Source: BAIKAL-G1 sp943370385
Lineage (GTDB): Bacteria; Cyanobacteriota; Cyanobacteriia; PCC-6307; Cyanobiaceae
Direction: 5' to 3'
Assembly (NCBI GenBank): GCA_943370385.1
Contig: CALRQT020000001.1
Coordinates: forward strand, 62,001 to 126,000
DNA: 64,000 bases
Every line of letters starts with the position of its first letter. Within the stretch, counting starts at the first letter, position 1. The position numbers were made by a program, and so were the translations under genes. Shown here piece by piece: positions 24,925 through 35,643 of the stretch. The notes under the pieces were generated by a model, which saw only the letters and a program-made list of their open reading frames with translations, was not told where the DNA came from and did not search any database.

Positions 24925-26348
24925 GGCGACGCCAGGTTGCGGAAGCGGGTGAATTGGGGTTCAAACAGCAGTTTCACCGTGCCCACAGGGCCGTTGCGGT
25001 GCTTGGTGACGATCACTTCGGTAATGCCGCGATCGGGCGTTTCCGGGTTGTAGTACTCATCGCGGTAGATCATTAATACCAAATCGGCGTCCTGCTCGAT
25101 CGAGCCCGATTCGCGCAGGTCGCTGAGCATGGGCCGTTTGTTCGTGCGAGATTCGACGCCGCGGCTGAGCTGGGAAAGGGCGATCACCGGCACATTCAGT
25201 TCCCGTGCCATGCCCTTGAGGCCCCTGGTAATGCGAGAGAGTTCCTGCACCCGGTTGTCGGGGGTGGTGCCCTCCATCAGCTGCAAATAGTCGATCACGA
25301 TTAAGCCCAGCTCCTTGCCCTGTTCTGCCATCAGGCGGCGGCAGAGGGAGCGCATTTCCAGGATGCCGGAATTGGGCTTGTCATCGATGAAGAGGGGCAG
25401 CATGCCGAGGCTGTTGATGCCTTGGCCGAGCAGGGGCCATTCCTCCTGTTGCAGGCGACCGGTGCGCAAACGGCCGCTTTCGATGCCCACTTCCATGGAA
25501 AGAAGGCGGTAGGTGAGCTGTTCTTTGCTCATCTCCAGGCTGAACACACAAACCGGCAACTGGTGCAGCTGCGCCACATTTTTGGCGATGTTGAGCACGA
25601 TCGAGGTTTTACCCATCGCCGGCCGTCCGGCCACGATGATTAGGTCGCTGCGTTGCAGGCCCTGGGTGATCGCATCGAGGTCGTAGAAATTGACTGGAAT
25701 GCCGGCCACGGCGGTGCCGAGGGAGCGGCTTTCGATCTCATTGAAGGTGCTGGTGAGGATTTCGGCGGTGGGGGTGAGGCCCTGGCTGGGTTTTTCCTGG
25801 CTGATCGCAAAGATCTTCTGCTCCGCCTCATCAAGCACCATCTCCATGGGCTTGCTCTGGTCAAAGCCGAGGGCAATCACCTCATTGCCGGAGCGGATCA
25901 GTTGGCGGCGCAGGTATTTGTCCATTACCAGGCGGGCCACCTGGTCGATCGAGGCCGTGGAGAGGGTGCGCTCCACCAGCTCCACCAGCCGGCCGCTACC
26001 CCCCACCTTGTCGAGCTGGCCCGTGTCCGCCAGCCAGGCGGCCATGGCGGTGAGGTCGGTGGGCTTGCCCTGGCTGTGCAGCATCACCGCCGTGCGGTAG
26101 ATCTCCCGGTGGGCATTGAGATAGAAGGCTTCCGGCTGCAACACATCGGCCACCCGGCCGATCGCATCGGGGTCGAGCAGGATGCCGCCGAGCACCGCCT
26201 CCTCCGCCTCCAGGTTCTGGGGCGGGATCGAATCGGGTAGGGCTTCGAAGCTGGCGCCATCGCGCTCCCGGCCGCGGCCAAAGCCCCTGCGCCCGCTAGC
26301 TGGGGCCTCCTCGGAGGGGTCCTGGTTGGCCAGGGGAACGCTCACCAT
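24921..26348 (-). CDS. dnaB: Replicative DNA helicase DnaB
   Basis: Hexameric 5'-3' helicase at the replication fork. 475 aa, the usual length, so no intein is present although dnaB inteins are common in cyanobacteria. N-terminal domain (LEAEEAVLGGILLDPDAIGR), linker, then the RecA-like motor: Walker A IVAGRPAMGKTSIVLNIAKN, LEMSKEQLTYRLLSMEVGI, Walker B LGLIVIDYLQLMEG, and SRGVESRTNKRPMLSDLRES. A short Arg/Gly-rich extension (GRRGFGRGRERDG) precedes the family start. It is downstream of rplI on the same strand with a 227-bp gap that contains a strong hairpin. Confidence 0.97.
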   Translation of the reverse strand: MVSVPLANQDPSEEAPASGRRGFGRGRERDGASFEALPDSIPPQNLEAEEAVLGGILLDPDAIGRVADVLQPEAFYLNAHREIYRTAVMLHSQGKPTDLTAMAAWLADTGQLDKVGGSGRLVELVERTLSTASIDQVARLVMDKYLRRQLIRSGNEVIALGFDQSKPMEMVLDEAEQKIFAISQEKPSQGLTPTAEILTSTFNEIESRSLGTAVAGIPVNFYDLDAITQGLQRSDLIIVAGRPAMGKTSIVLNIAKNVAQLHQLPVCVFSLEMSKEQLTYRLLSMEVGIESGRLRTGRLQQEEWPLLGQGINSLGMLPLFIDDKPNSGILEMRSLCRRLMAEQGKELGLIVIDYLQLMEGTTPDNRVQELSRITRGLKGMARELNVPVIALSQLSRGVESRTNKRPMLSDLRESGSIEQDADLVLMIYRDEYYNPETPDRGITEVIVTKHRNGPVGTVKLLFEPQFTRFRNLASP

Positions 26349-26470
26349 GGGCTGATTGTTTGGCGGTGGCCTGCTGGGGACTGGTCTTGGGTCCTGGGGG
26401 GCTGGCTGCGCCCAGGATTGGCTGGTTGGGCCCTAGGGGTTGAACCATGCCCCAGTTTCTCGCCTATGGC

Positions 26471-26504
26471 AACGCCGCCAGTCCCCGGAGGGCCTGACGG
26501 CGTT
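26471..26504 (-). terminator. Hairpin between rplI and dnaB (no U-tract)
   Basis: On the minus strand an 11-bp stem AACGCCGTCAG/CTGGCGGCGTT (one G-U pair) closes a 12-nt loop about 70 bp after the rplI stop. It could terminate or attenuate rplI transcription ahead of dnaB, or protect the 3' end. The lack of a T-run makes plain intrinsic termination uncertain. Confidence 0.5.
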
Positions 26505-26575
26505 GGGGTCAGCCGGGGGGCTGGATGGCTCGGTGCAGCAGCGCTGGGCTGGGCCCTGGGGCTGGGGGGCTGGCC

Positions 26576-27034
26576 TCAGTGGCTGACCACTTCCAGGTTG
26601 ATCTCGGCCACCACCTCGGGGTGGAGCTTGACCTGCACCTTGTAGGTGCCGGTGCGGTGGATTTCCGGAACGATGATGTCGCGGCGATCCAGGTCCTTCT
26701 TGGTGGCGGCTTCGATCGCCTCGGCCACGTCACCGTTGGTCACGGTGCCGAACAGCACGTCATCGCCACCGGTTTGCTTCTTCACCGTGAAGCGGCCGAT
26801 CGTGTCGAGGGCGGTGCGGAAGGCCACGGCCTCGGCCTTGAGGGCAGCCTGGCGCTCGGCTTCCTTGGCGCGGCGGTGCTCCACCTGGCGCAGCACGGCG
26901 GGGGTGACGGGGAGGGCCTTGCCGGTGGGCAGGAGGAAGTTACGGGCGTAGCCAGGAGCCACCTCCACCAGATCACCGTCCTTCCCGAGGCTGAGGACGT
27001 CCTCGCTGAGGACCACTTGTACGCGCTTGGCCAT
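26576..27034 (-). CDS. rplI: 50S ribosomal protein L9
   Basis: Binds 23S rRNA at the base of the L1 stalk. 152 aa from the ATG at 27034 (MAKRVQVVLSEDVLSLGKDG). The L9 N-terminal signature is clear (GKDGDLVEVAPGYARNFLLP), followed by the long connecting helix (VEHRRAKEAERQAALKAEA) and the C-terminal domain (FGTVTNGDVAEAIEAATKKD to VVAEINLEVVSH). A longer open frame to 27076 is not needed. It is upstream of dnaB as in many bacteria. Confidence 0.97.
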   Translation of the reverse strand: MAKRVQVVLSEDVLSLGKDGDLVEVAPGYARNFLLPTGKALPVTPAVLRQVEHRRAKEAERQAALKAEAVAFRTALDTIGRFTVKKQTGGDDVLFGTVTNGDVAEAIEAATKKDLDRRDIIVPEIHRTGTYKVQVKLHPEVVAEINLEVVSH

Positions 27035-27072
27035 GGGAATCGAAACGAACGGGCTGCCGTCGGGGCGGTTTG

Positions 27073-28038
27073 TCAATGTACGCGAGGGTTGGCGCCAGTT
27101 GGAATCCGCACCCGGTCGGCCAAGCCCAGGCGGCGCATCAGGCGGATGTGCTGCCAGGTGAGGTCGATTTCGCGGCCGAAGCCATGGCGGGCCGAATGGG
27201 GGAAGGCGTGGTGGGTGTTGTGCCAGCCCTCGCCGAAGGTCAGGGCCGCCACCCAGGGGTTATTGCGGGAGCCATCGCCACTGGGGTGGACGACGTAGCC
27301 CCAACAGTGGGTGGCCGAATTGACCAGCCAGGTGCAGTGGTACACGAGCACCAGGCGCAGGGGGATGCCCCAGAGCACAAGGGCCCAGCCGCCGGCGCCG
27401 GTGGCGGTGCCGATCCAGAACAGCAGGCCGGCTAGGGGCAGCTGGAGGAGCAGGAAGCCCTTGTTTAGCCAGCGGTAGTAGGGGTCCTTGGCCAGGTCGC
27501 CGCTGAGGCGGGGCACGGCCGCCATGGCCGGGATCTCCTCGAACATCCAGCCCATGTGGCTCCACCAGAAGCCGCGGTGGCTGTTGTGGTGATCAGCATT
27601 CGTATCGGAGAACTTGTGGTGGTGGCGGTGTAGCCCCACCCAGTCGATCGGCCCGTGCTGGCAGCTGAGGGCGCCGCAGGTGGCAAAGAAGCGCTCAAGC
27701 CACTGGGGCACCCGGAAGGCCCGGTGGCACAGCAGCCGGTGGTAGCCGATCGTTACGCCCAGGCAGGCGGTGACCCAATAGAGCACCACCAGGCTTGCGC
27801 CGGCCGGCAGGCTCCAGAAGCGGGGCAGCAGGGCCACCACCGCCAGGGCGTGGATGGCAACCATGAACAGGATGCTGCCCCAGCGCAGGCCCTTGGGCGC
27901 CGAGGGAGTCGGCTCGCCCCGGCGGGGGAGATGCAGGGACTGGGCCCGCGGCGCCGGGCTGATGTGGGCCCCGCCCCGCCGGAGGGCGACCTGCTGGGCG
28001 TGGTGGGGGGCGAGTGGGGGGGCGGTGGTGGCCGTCAT
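27073..28038 (-). CDS. Delta-9-type fatty acid desaturase (first copy)
   Basis: Introduces the first double bond in membrane acyl chains; integral membrane di-iron enzyme, about 321 aa. Histidine boxes: HRLLCHRAF, HRHHHKFSD and GWHNTHHAFPHSARHG, the DesC/OLE1 pattern. Helices include GSILFMVAIHALAVVALLPRF and ASLVVLYWVTACLGVTIG. The ATG at 28038 is supported by GGAG eight bases upstream. The gap to the divergent gene at 28091 is only 52 bp, so both promoters overlap. A related copy lies at 28978-29940. Confidence 0.93.
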   Translation of the reverse strand: MTATTAPPLAPHHAQQVALRRGGAHISPAPRAQSLHLPRRGEPTPSAPKGLRWGSILFMVAIHALAVVALLPRFWSLPAGASLVVLYWVTACLGVTIGYHRLLCHRAFRVPQWLERFFATCGALSCQHGPIDWVGLHRHHHKFSDTNADHHNSHRGFWWSHMGWMFEEIPAMAAVPRLSGDLAKDPYYRWLNKGFLLLQLPLAGLLFWIGTATGAGGWALVLWGIPLRLVLVYHCTWLVNSATHCWGYVVHPSGDGSRNNPWVAALTFGEGWHNTHHAFPHSARHGFGREIDLTWQHIRLMRRLGLADRVRIPTGANPRVH

Positions 28039-28090
28039 GGGCCTGCTCCAGGTGAATCGATACAATGGTAGCAGTACGAATCCTTAGCAG

Positions 28091-28897
28091 ATGGGATTTC
28101 GGGAGGAACTCGAATCAGGCCGGGAAGCATTCGGGCATCTGATCAGGGTGTGGCATGAGCGCAATGGCTGGTCCCAGCGGGTGTTGCCGGCCCTGGCCGA
28201 GCGCCTCGACCTGGGCCGGGTGCACAACTCCCAGCTTTCGATGCTGCGCAACCACAAGCTGCTCTCGCCGGGCCCGGAGCTGTTTCTGACCCTGGGCCGG
28301 CTCAATGGGCTGCTGGCCGAGCAGGGGGGCGGCAATGGCCATGGACCCGGGATCGGCGCCGCCCTGGCCAGCCAGCTGCAGGACCAGGCCGAGTTGCTGG
28401 TGCCCCTGCAGGCCTCGGCCCTGGCCCTGCGCGCCGATACCGGCCAGCCCCTGGGGCCCACGGAGCTGTTTGAGATCTTCGTGGGCCTGCGCCAGCCCCC
28501 CGCCGCCTTTGACCTGCGCATCGCCGAAACCGAGGCCGCCAGCCTCAGCGCCGCCCTGGCCGAGCTATTCACGGCCAGCCGCTCCTGGCGCCAGTGCCGG
28601 GAGTCGGTGTTGGCGGCCTATCCGGTGGAGAAACGCCAGCGGCGCGAGCGTTTTGCCGAGGTGATGGCGGGCCAGCGGGAGTTCAGCGCCGCCGAATTGG
28701 ACGCCGAATTGCCCGACCTGCGCCGCACCCTGGCCCTGCTGGGGGCGGCTGCCGAGCAGGAGCTGGGGGCCGACCAGTTTTTGGAGTTGCTGCGTCAAAA
28801 AGCCCGGCTGCTGGAGCAGTCGGGCCTGGAGGTGGGCAGTGATCGCCTGGCGGAGGCGATTCGCCGGGAATTGCAGGTGGAGCGTCCGGGGGGCTGA
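28091..28897 (+). CDS. Conserved hypothetical protein, possible HTH N-terminus
   Basis: 268 aa, largely helical and soluble. The N-terminal 75 residues (FGHLIRVWHERNGWSQRVLP, then RLDLGRVHNSQLSMLRNHKL) look like a XRE-type helix-turn-helix with a recognition helix around NSQLSMLRNHK. The middle and C-terminal parts are Ala/Leu-rich helices (ELFTASRSWRQCRESVLAAY; EQELGADQFLELLRQKARLL). It sits between the two desaturase genes and diverges from the first. A regulatory link to desaturase expression is possible but unproven. No named family recognised. Confidence 0.72.
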   Translation: MGFREELESGREAFGHLIRVWHERNGWSQRVLPALAERLDLGRVHNSQLSMLRNHKLLSPGPELFLTLGRLNGLLAEQGGGNGHGPGIGAALASQLQDQAELLVPLQASALALRADTGQPLGPTELFEIFVGLRQPPAAFDLRIAETEAASLSAALAELFTASRSWRQCRESVLAAYPVEKRQRRERFAEVMAGQREFSAAELDAELPDLRRTLALLGAAAEQELGADQFLELLRQKARLLEQSGLEVGSDRLAEAIRRELQVERPGG

Positions 28898-28977
28898 AGG
28901 CCTCCGCCCCAAGGATCGCTACCGATATTGATTCGGATCAGCTCAGCTCAGCTCTGCCCAGCCCCGTTGCGTTGAGA

Positions 28978-29940
28978 TCAGCCGGTGTAGCGGGCCTCGC
29001 GAATTCGCTTGGCCAGACCCAATTTGCGCAGCAGCCTGATGTGCTGCCAGGTGATGTCGAACTCAAACCAGCGCAGGCCATGGCGGGCGCTGGAGGGATG
29101 GGCGTGGTGGTTGTTATGCCAGCCTTCGCCGAAGCTCAAGATTGCCACCCACCAGCAGTTGCGTGACAGGTCGGGGCAGTTGAAGTTGCGGTAGCCGAAG
29201 GCGTGGGTGGCCGAATTCACCAGCCAGGTGACGTGATAAACGAGCACCAGGCGCAGCGGAATCGCCCAGAGCACTAGCCCGAGGCCGCCGCCATGGACCT
29301 GGGCCGCGTTGCCATACCAATAGAGGGCGGCGCCGATGGGGAGCTGCAGCAGCAGGAACCAGCGATCCAGCCAGACATAAAACGGATCGGAGCTGAGATC
29401 ACCGTTGAAGCGGTGCATCTCCTTGAGGGCGGGGATGTCGTGGAGCATCCACTCGCTGTGGGCCCACCAGAGGCCCCGGGCGGCGTCGTGGTGGTCGTTG
29501 GGCTGGTCGGAAAACTTGTGGTGGTGGCGGTGCAGCCCCACCCACTCGATCGGTCCGCTTTGGCAGGCCAGGGCGCCCATCAGCACTAGCACCCGTTCCA
29601 CCCAGCGGGGCGCCACGAAGCTGCGGTGCGACACCAGCCGGTGCAGACCCAGGGTGACGCCGATCACCGTGACCCAATAGAGGAAGGCCAGGGCGACGAC
29701 CCCCTGCCAGCTCCAGAACTGGGGCAGCAGGGCAAACACCGCCGCCACATGCATGGCGAGCATGAAGCCGGTGGTGCCGCGCTTGATTTTGCGCTGCTTG
29801 GCGCCCAGGGGCTCGCGGGGCACGACCAGGGCGGCACGCATGCGGGCTTCCTGGCCCGGCGTCAGACCAGCGGTTTCGCTGTCCTGGGGGCCGGGTCCAG
29901 GGGTGCGGCGCGCGGCGGCGGCGTCAGCGGCAATAACCAA
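28978..29940 (-). CDS. Delta-9-type fatty acid desaturase (second copy)
   Basis: About 320 aa, clearly paralogous to the desaturase at 27073-28038. Histidine boxes are HRLVSHRSF, HRHHHKFSD and GWHNNHHAHPSSARHG. The two copies share VLWAIPLRLVLVYH-type and WQHIRL(L/M)R(K/R)LGLA segments. The open frame extends to 30582, but that would run into the divergent PLP-enzyme gene. I choose a TTG at 29940, because GGAG precedes it by six bases; an internal ATG at 29841 is the alternative. Duplicate delta-9 enzymes may act at different sn-positions or temperatures. Confidence 0.9.
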   Translation of the reverse strand: MVIAADAAAARRTPGPGPQDSETAGLTPGQEARMRAALVVPREPLGAKQRKIKRGTTGFMLAMHVAAVFALLPQFWSWQGVVALAFLYWVTVIGVTLGLHRLVSHRSFVAPRWVERVLVLMGALACQSGPIEWVGLHRHHHKFSDQPNDHHDAARGLWWAHSEWMLHDIPALKEMHRFNGDLSSDPFYVWLDRWFLLLQLPIGAALYWYGNAAQVHGGGLGLVLWAIPLRLVLVYHVTWLVNSATHAFGYRNFNCPDLSRNCWWVAILSFGEGWHNNHHAHPSSARHGLRWFEFDITWQHIRLLRKLGLAKRIREARYTG

Positions 29941-30111
29941 GACAATCTCCAATGGGGTGCGCAGGCTCCAGTTCGCTGCGGACCCAAGGAATTGGGAGAC
30001 TGCGCACCACTGGCCTGGGATGCCGGCGGTAGCGGAGGCATCAGCCGCGAAATCTAACCGGGTGGAGATCTCCGCGAGGCACCATGGCTCCCGTTGCCCT
30101 GGCCCCCTTTG

Positions 30112-31434
30112 ATGACCGCTACCAGTCCGGACGGCAGCGGCCCAGCCCAGGGGCCAACGCCGTTGGAAGCCGAATTGCCTAGCCCGGCGGCGCTGGAGCT
30201 GGTGGCCCAGGCCCAGGAGCGCATCGCCCCGATCGCTGCCCAACGCACGGCGGCGGTGAAACCGCGGCTGGCACGGGTGCTGGCGGCCTTCGCCGCCGAG
30301 CGCCTGGGGGTGCACCACTTCGCGTCGGTGAGTGGCTACGGCCATGGCGACCTCGGCCGGGAGGTGCTTGATCGGGTCTTCGCCCGGGTGCTGCAGGCGG
30401 AGGCGGCGGCGGTGCGGCTGCAATTTGTCAGCGGCACCCACGCGATCACGGCGGCCCTGTTTGGGGTGTTGCGCCCTGGCGATCGCCTGCTGGCGATCAC
30501 GGGTCGGCCCTACGACACCCTCGAAGAGGTGATCGGTATCCGCGGCAGCGGCCAGGGCTCCCTGGCCGAGTTTGGCATCCATTACGACGAGCTGCCCCTG
30601 CTGGCCGATGGCAGCGTTGATGAGGCCGGCCTGGCCGAGGCCCTAGAGACGCCTACCCGCATGGTGCTGATCCAGCGCAGCTGCGGCTACAGCTGGCGGC
30701 CATCCCTCTCGGTGGCCCGCATTGGCCGGCTGGTGGAGCGGGTGAAGGCGTTGCAGCCGGCCTGCGTTTGCTTCGTCGACAACTGCTACGGCGAACTGGT
30801 GGAGGACCAGGAGCCCACGGCCGTGGGCGCCGACCTGATGGCCGGATCCCTGATCAAAAACCTCGGCGGCACGATTGCCCCCAGTGGCGGCTACGTGGCC
30901 GGCCGGGCCGACCTGGTGGAGCAGGCCTGCTGCCGGCTCACGGCGCCGGGCATCGGCAGTGAAGGGGGCAGCAGTTTCGATCTCAACCGCTTGCTGTTCC
31001 AGGGCCTGTTTTTGGCGCCCCAGATGGTGGGTGAGGCCCTGATCGGCGCCGAGCTAACGGCGGCGGTGTTCAGTGAGCTGGGCTATGGCGTTAACCCGGC
31101 CGTGGGCGGTGAGCGCAGCGACGTGATCCAGGCGGTGCGCCTCGGCGATGCCGAGCGACTCAAGCTGGTGTGCCGGGCCTTCCAGGCCAGTTCGCCGGTG
31201 GGCTCCTACCTCGATCCGGTGCCGGCGCCCATGCCCGGCTATGCCAGCGAGCTGGTGATGGCGGGGGGCAGCTTCATCGATGGCAGCACCAGTGAGTTTT
31301 CCGCCGATGGGCCCCTGCGCGAGCCCTTCGTGCTTTACGCCCAGGGCGGCAGCCACCGCAGCCACGTGGAGCTGGCCCTGGAGCGGGCCCTGCGGGACTT
31401 AGGGGCGGCAGGCAGACTGGCGCCAACCTCCTGA
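30112..31434 (+). CDS. Methionine gamma-lyase family PLP enzyme (aluminium-resistance type)
   Basis: Fold-type I PLP enzyme of about 440 aa in the cystathionine/methionine gamma-lyase-like group often annotated as aluminium resistance protein. Signature parts: RLQFVSGTHAITAALFGVLR, FVDNCYGELVEDQEP with the cofactor Asp, and GSLIKNLGGTIAPSGGYVAG with the Schiff-base Lys. The C-terminal SHRSHVELALERAL closes the domain. I use the ATG at 30112; a TTG at 30094 is possible. It is 15 bp upstream of gcvH, so probably cotranscribed with glycine cleavage genes. The physiological substrate is unknown. Confidence 0.88.
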   Translation: MTATSPDGSGPAQGPTPLEAELPSPAALELVAQAQERIAPIAAQRTAAVKPRLARVLAAFAAERLGVHHFASVSGYGHGDLGREVLDRVFARVLQAEAAAVRLQFVSGTHAITAALFGVLRPGDRLLAITGRPYDTLEEVIGIRGSGQGSLAEFGIHYDELPLLADGSVDEAGLAEALETPTRMVLIQRSCGYSWRPSLSVARIGRLVERVKALQPACVCFVDNCYGELVEDQEPTAVGADLMAGSLIKNLGGTIAPSGGYVAGRADLVEQACCRLTAPGIGSEGGSSFDLNRLLFQGLFLAPQMVGEALIGAELTAAVFSELGYGVNPAVGGERSDVIQAVRLGDAERLKLVCRAFQASSPVGSYLDPVPAPMPGYASELVMAGGSFIDGSTSEFSADGPLREPFVLYAQGGSHRSHVELALERALRDLGAAGRLAPTS

Positions 31435-31449
31435 TCGCCTGGCTGGCCA

Positions 31450-31854
31450 ATGGCCCTCAGTTCCTCCAGCGCCGGTTTTCCCGCTGACTGCCGCTACGCC
31501 GATAGCCATGAATACCTGCGCCCCGAGGGCGAGCTGCTGCGGCTGGGCATCAGCGCCTTTGCGGTGGAGCAGCTGGGCGACATCGTTTTTGTGGAGCTGC
31601 CCGAGCCCGGCAGTGCCCTGAGCCGGGGCGCCAGCTTCGGCACGGTCGAGTCGGTCAAGGCGGTGGAGGAGGTCTACGCGCCGATCGATGGCACGGTGGT
31701 GGAGCGCAACGGGGCCGTGCTTGATAGCCCGGAGCAACTGCAGAACGATCCCCATGGCGAGGGCTGGCTGCTGTTGGTGCGTCCCAGTGATCCCCGCCAG
31801 ATCGACGCCTTGATGGATGCGGCCACCTATGGCGCCAAGGTGGCCGGCCATTGA
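31450..31854 (+). CDS. gcvH: Glycine cleavage system H protein
   Basis: Lipoyl-carrier protein that shuttles the aminomethyl group between P, T and L proteins; important in photorespiratory glycine breakdown. 134 aa, normal length. The lipoylated Lys lies in FGTVESVKAVEEVYAPIDG, with the H-protein lead-in HEYLRPEGELLRLGISAFA and the tail GEGWLLLVRPSD. It is followed 136 bp later by gcvP. Confidence 0.97.
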   Translation: MALSSSSAGFPADCRYADSHEYLRPEGELLRLGISAFAVEQLGDIVFVELPEPGSALSRGASFGTVESVKAVEEVYAPIDGTVVERNGAVLDSPEQLQNDPHGEGWLLLVRPSDPRQIDALMDAATYGAKVAGH

Positions 31855-31933
31855 GCCAAGGGCTCCCGAGCCGCCCCTGGAGCCCCAGGGGGCCTGCACC
31901 GAAGAGCCCGATCCAGGGGGAGCCAACGGGGCC

Positions 31934-31968
31934 GATCCCTAAGCCGTCTGGCAAGACTCCTTAGGATC
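31934..31968 (+). repeat. Inverted repeat between gcvH and gcvP
   Basis: GATCC(C)TAAG and CTTAGGATC form a nine-base-pair stem with one bulged C and a 16-nt loop, ending 22 bp before the gcvP start. It could be a weak terminator, a processing site or part of a leader. I looked for a glycine riboswitch here and did not find its conserved core. Confidence 0.5.
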
Positions 31969-31990
31969 GCCGCCAGCCAGGGGCCGGGCC

Positions 31991-35092
<3,102 letters not shown>

Positions 35093-35275
35093 GTAGCGGT
35101 TGATGGGTTCCGAGGGGCTGCCGCTGGTGGCTCCCTTGGTGCCTCAGGAGTGGCAATACTGCCCACAAAGCGGTACATTCGCCCCAGAGTTGGGCCAGGG
35201 CGGATCTCCGTTCCATCCCTTCCTCTTTTCCATCAATCGCTTGCATTCACCGGCAGCTTTCCTGCCTACGGGGTC

Positions 35276-35536
35276 ATGAACGTCGACGACAACGGCCAAT
35301 CCCCCAACCGGTTTGCCGGCAAGGAGGTCACCCTCCCCCCAGGCATCGGCTCCCTCAGCCACTCGGCTAGCCAGGGCAACACCCTGCGGGTGGAAGGCAC
35401 CAACGTGATTCGGGTGCCCTTTGGCGTGCGTCAGCCCCGTCGCCGCCGCCCCGAGCGCCCCGAGCACTGGGCCACGCTGGTGCTGCCCTTCCAGTTCAAC
35501 GGTGGCCCGCCGCCCACGCCCCCCCAGGCGGCCTAG
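35276..35536 (+). CDS. Small hypothetical protein (86 aa)
   Basis: From the ATG at 35276 the product begins MNVDDNGQSPNRFAGKEVTL, has a central region NTLRVEGTNVIRVPFGVRQP, a basic patch RRRRPERPEHW and a Pro-rich end. It lies between gcvP and the flv operon. The ordered charge pattern and the good match of gene borders to a gap suggest a real lineage-specific gene. Function unknown. Confidence 0.65.
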   Translation: MNVDDNGQSPNRFAGKEVTLPPGIGSLSHSASQGNTLRVEGTNVIRVPFGVRQPRRRRPERPEHWATLVLPFQFNGGPPPTPPQAA

Positions 35537-35542
35537 TGGGAT

Positions 35543-35561
35543 CCTCCCTGGGACAGGGAGG
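35543..35561. terminator. Short GC hairpin after the 86-aa gene
   Basis: CCTCCCTG and CAGGGAGG form an 8-bp perfect stem with a 3-nt loop, starting seven bases after the stop at 35536. It lies between two convergent genes and may act on either strand. No T-run follows, so function as an intrinsic terminator is uncertain. Confidence 0.45.
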
Positions 35562-35643
35562 TCATCGCAAAGAAGGATTGATCGACGCTTCGCTGTAGGG
35601 GATCCCTAAACAGGCTCCCTAGAACATGTCTTGAAGTTGGGCC

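Noticed and set aside
24921..26348. Intein in dnaB
   Set aside because: Checked because cyanobacterial dnaB often carries one. The protein is 475 aa and the motifs are uninterrupted.
28978..30582. 534-codon form of the second desaturase
   Set aside because: The upstream 200 codons are antisense to the PLP-enzyme gene and its promoter. The desaturase fold starts near 29900.
31855..31990. Glycine riboswitch between gcvH and gcvP
   Set aside because: A CACCGAAG string is present, but the other conserved parts of the aptamer are absent and the gap is short.
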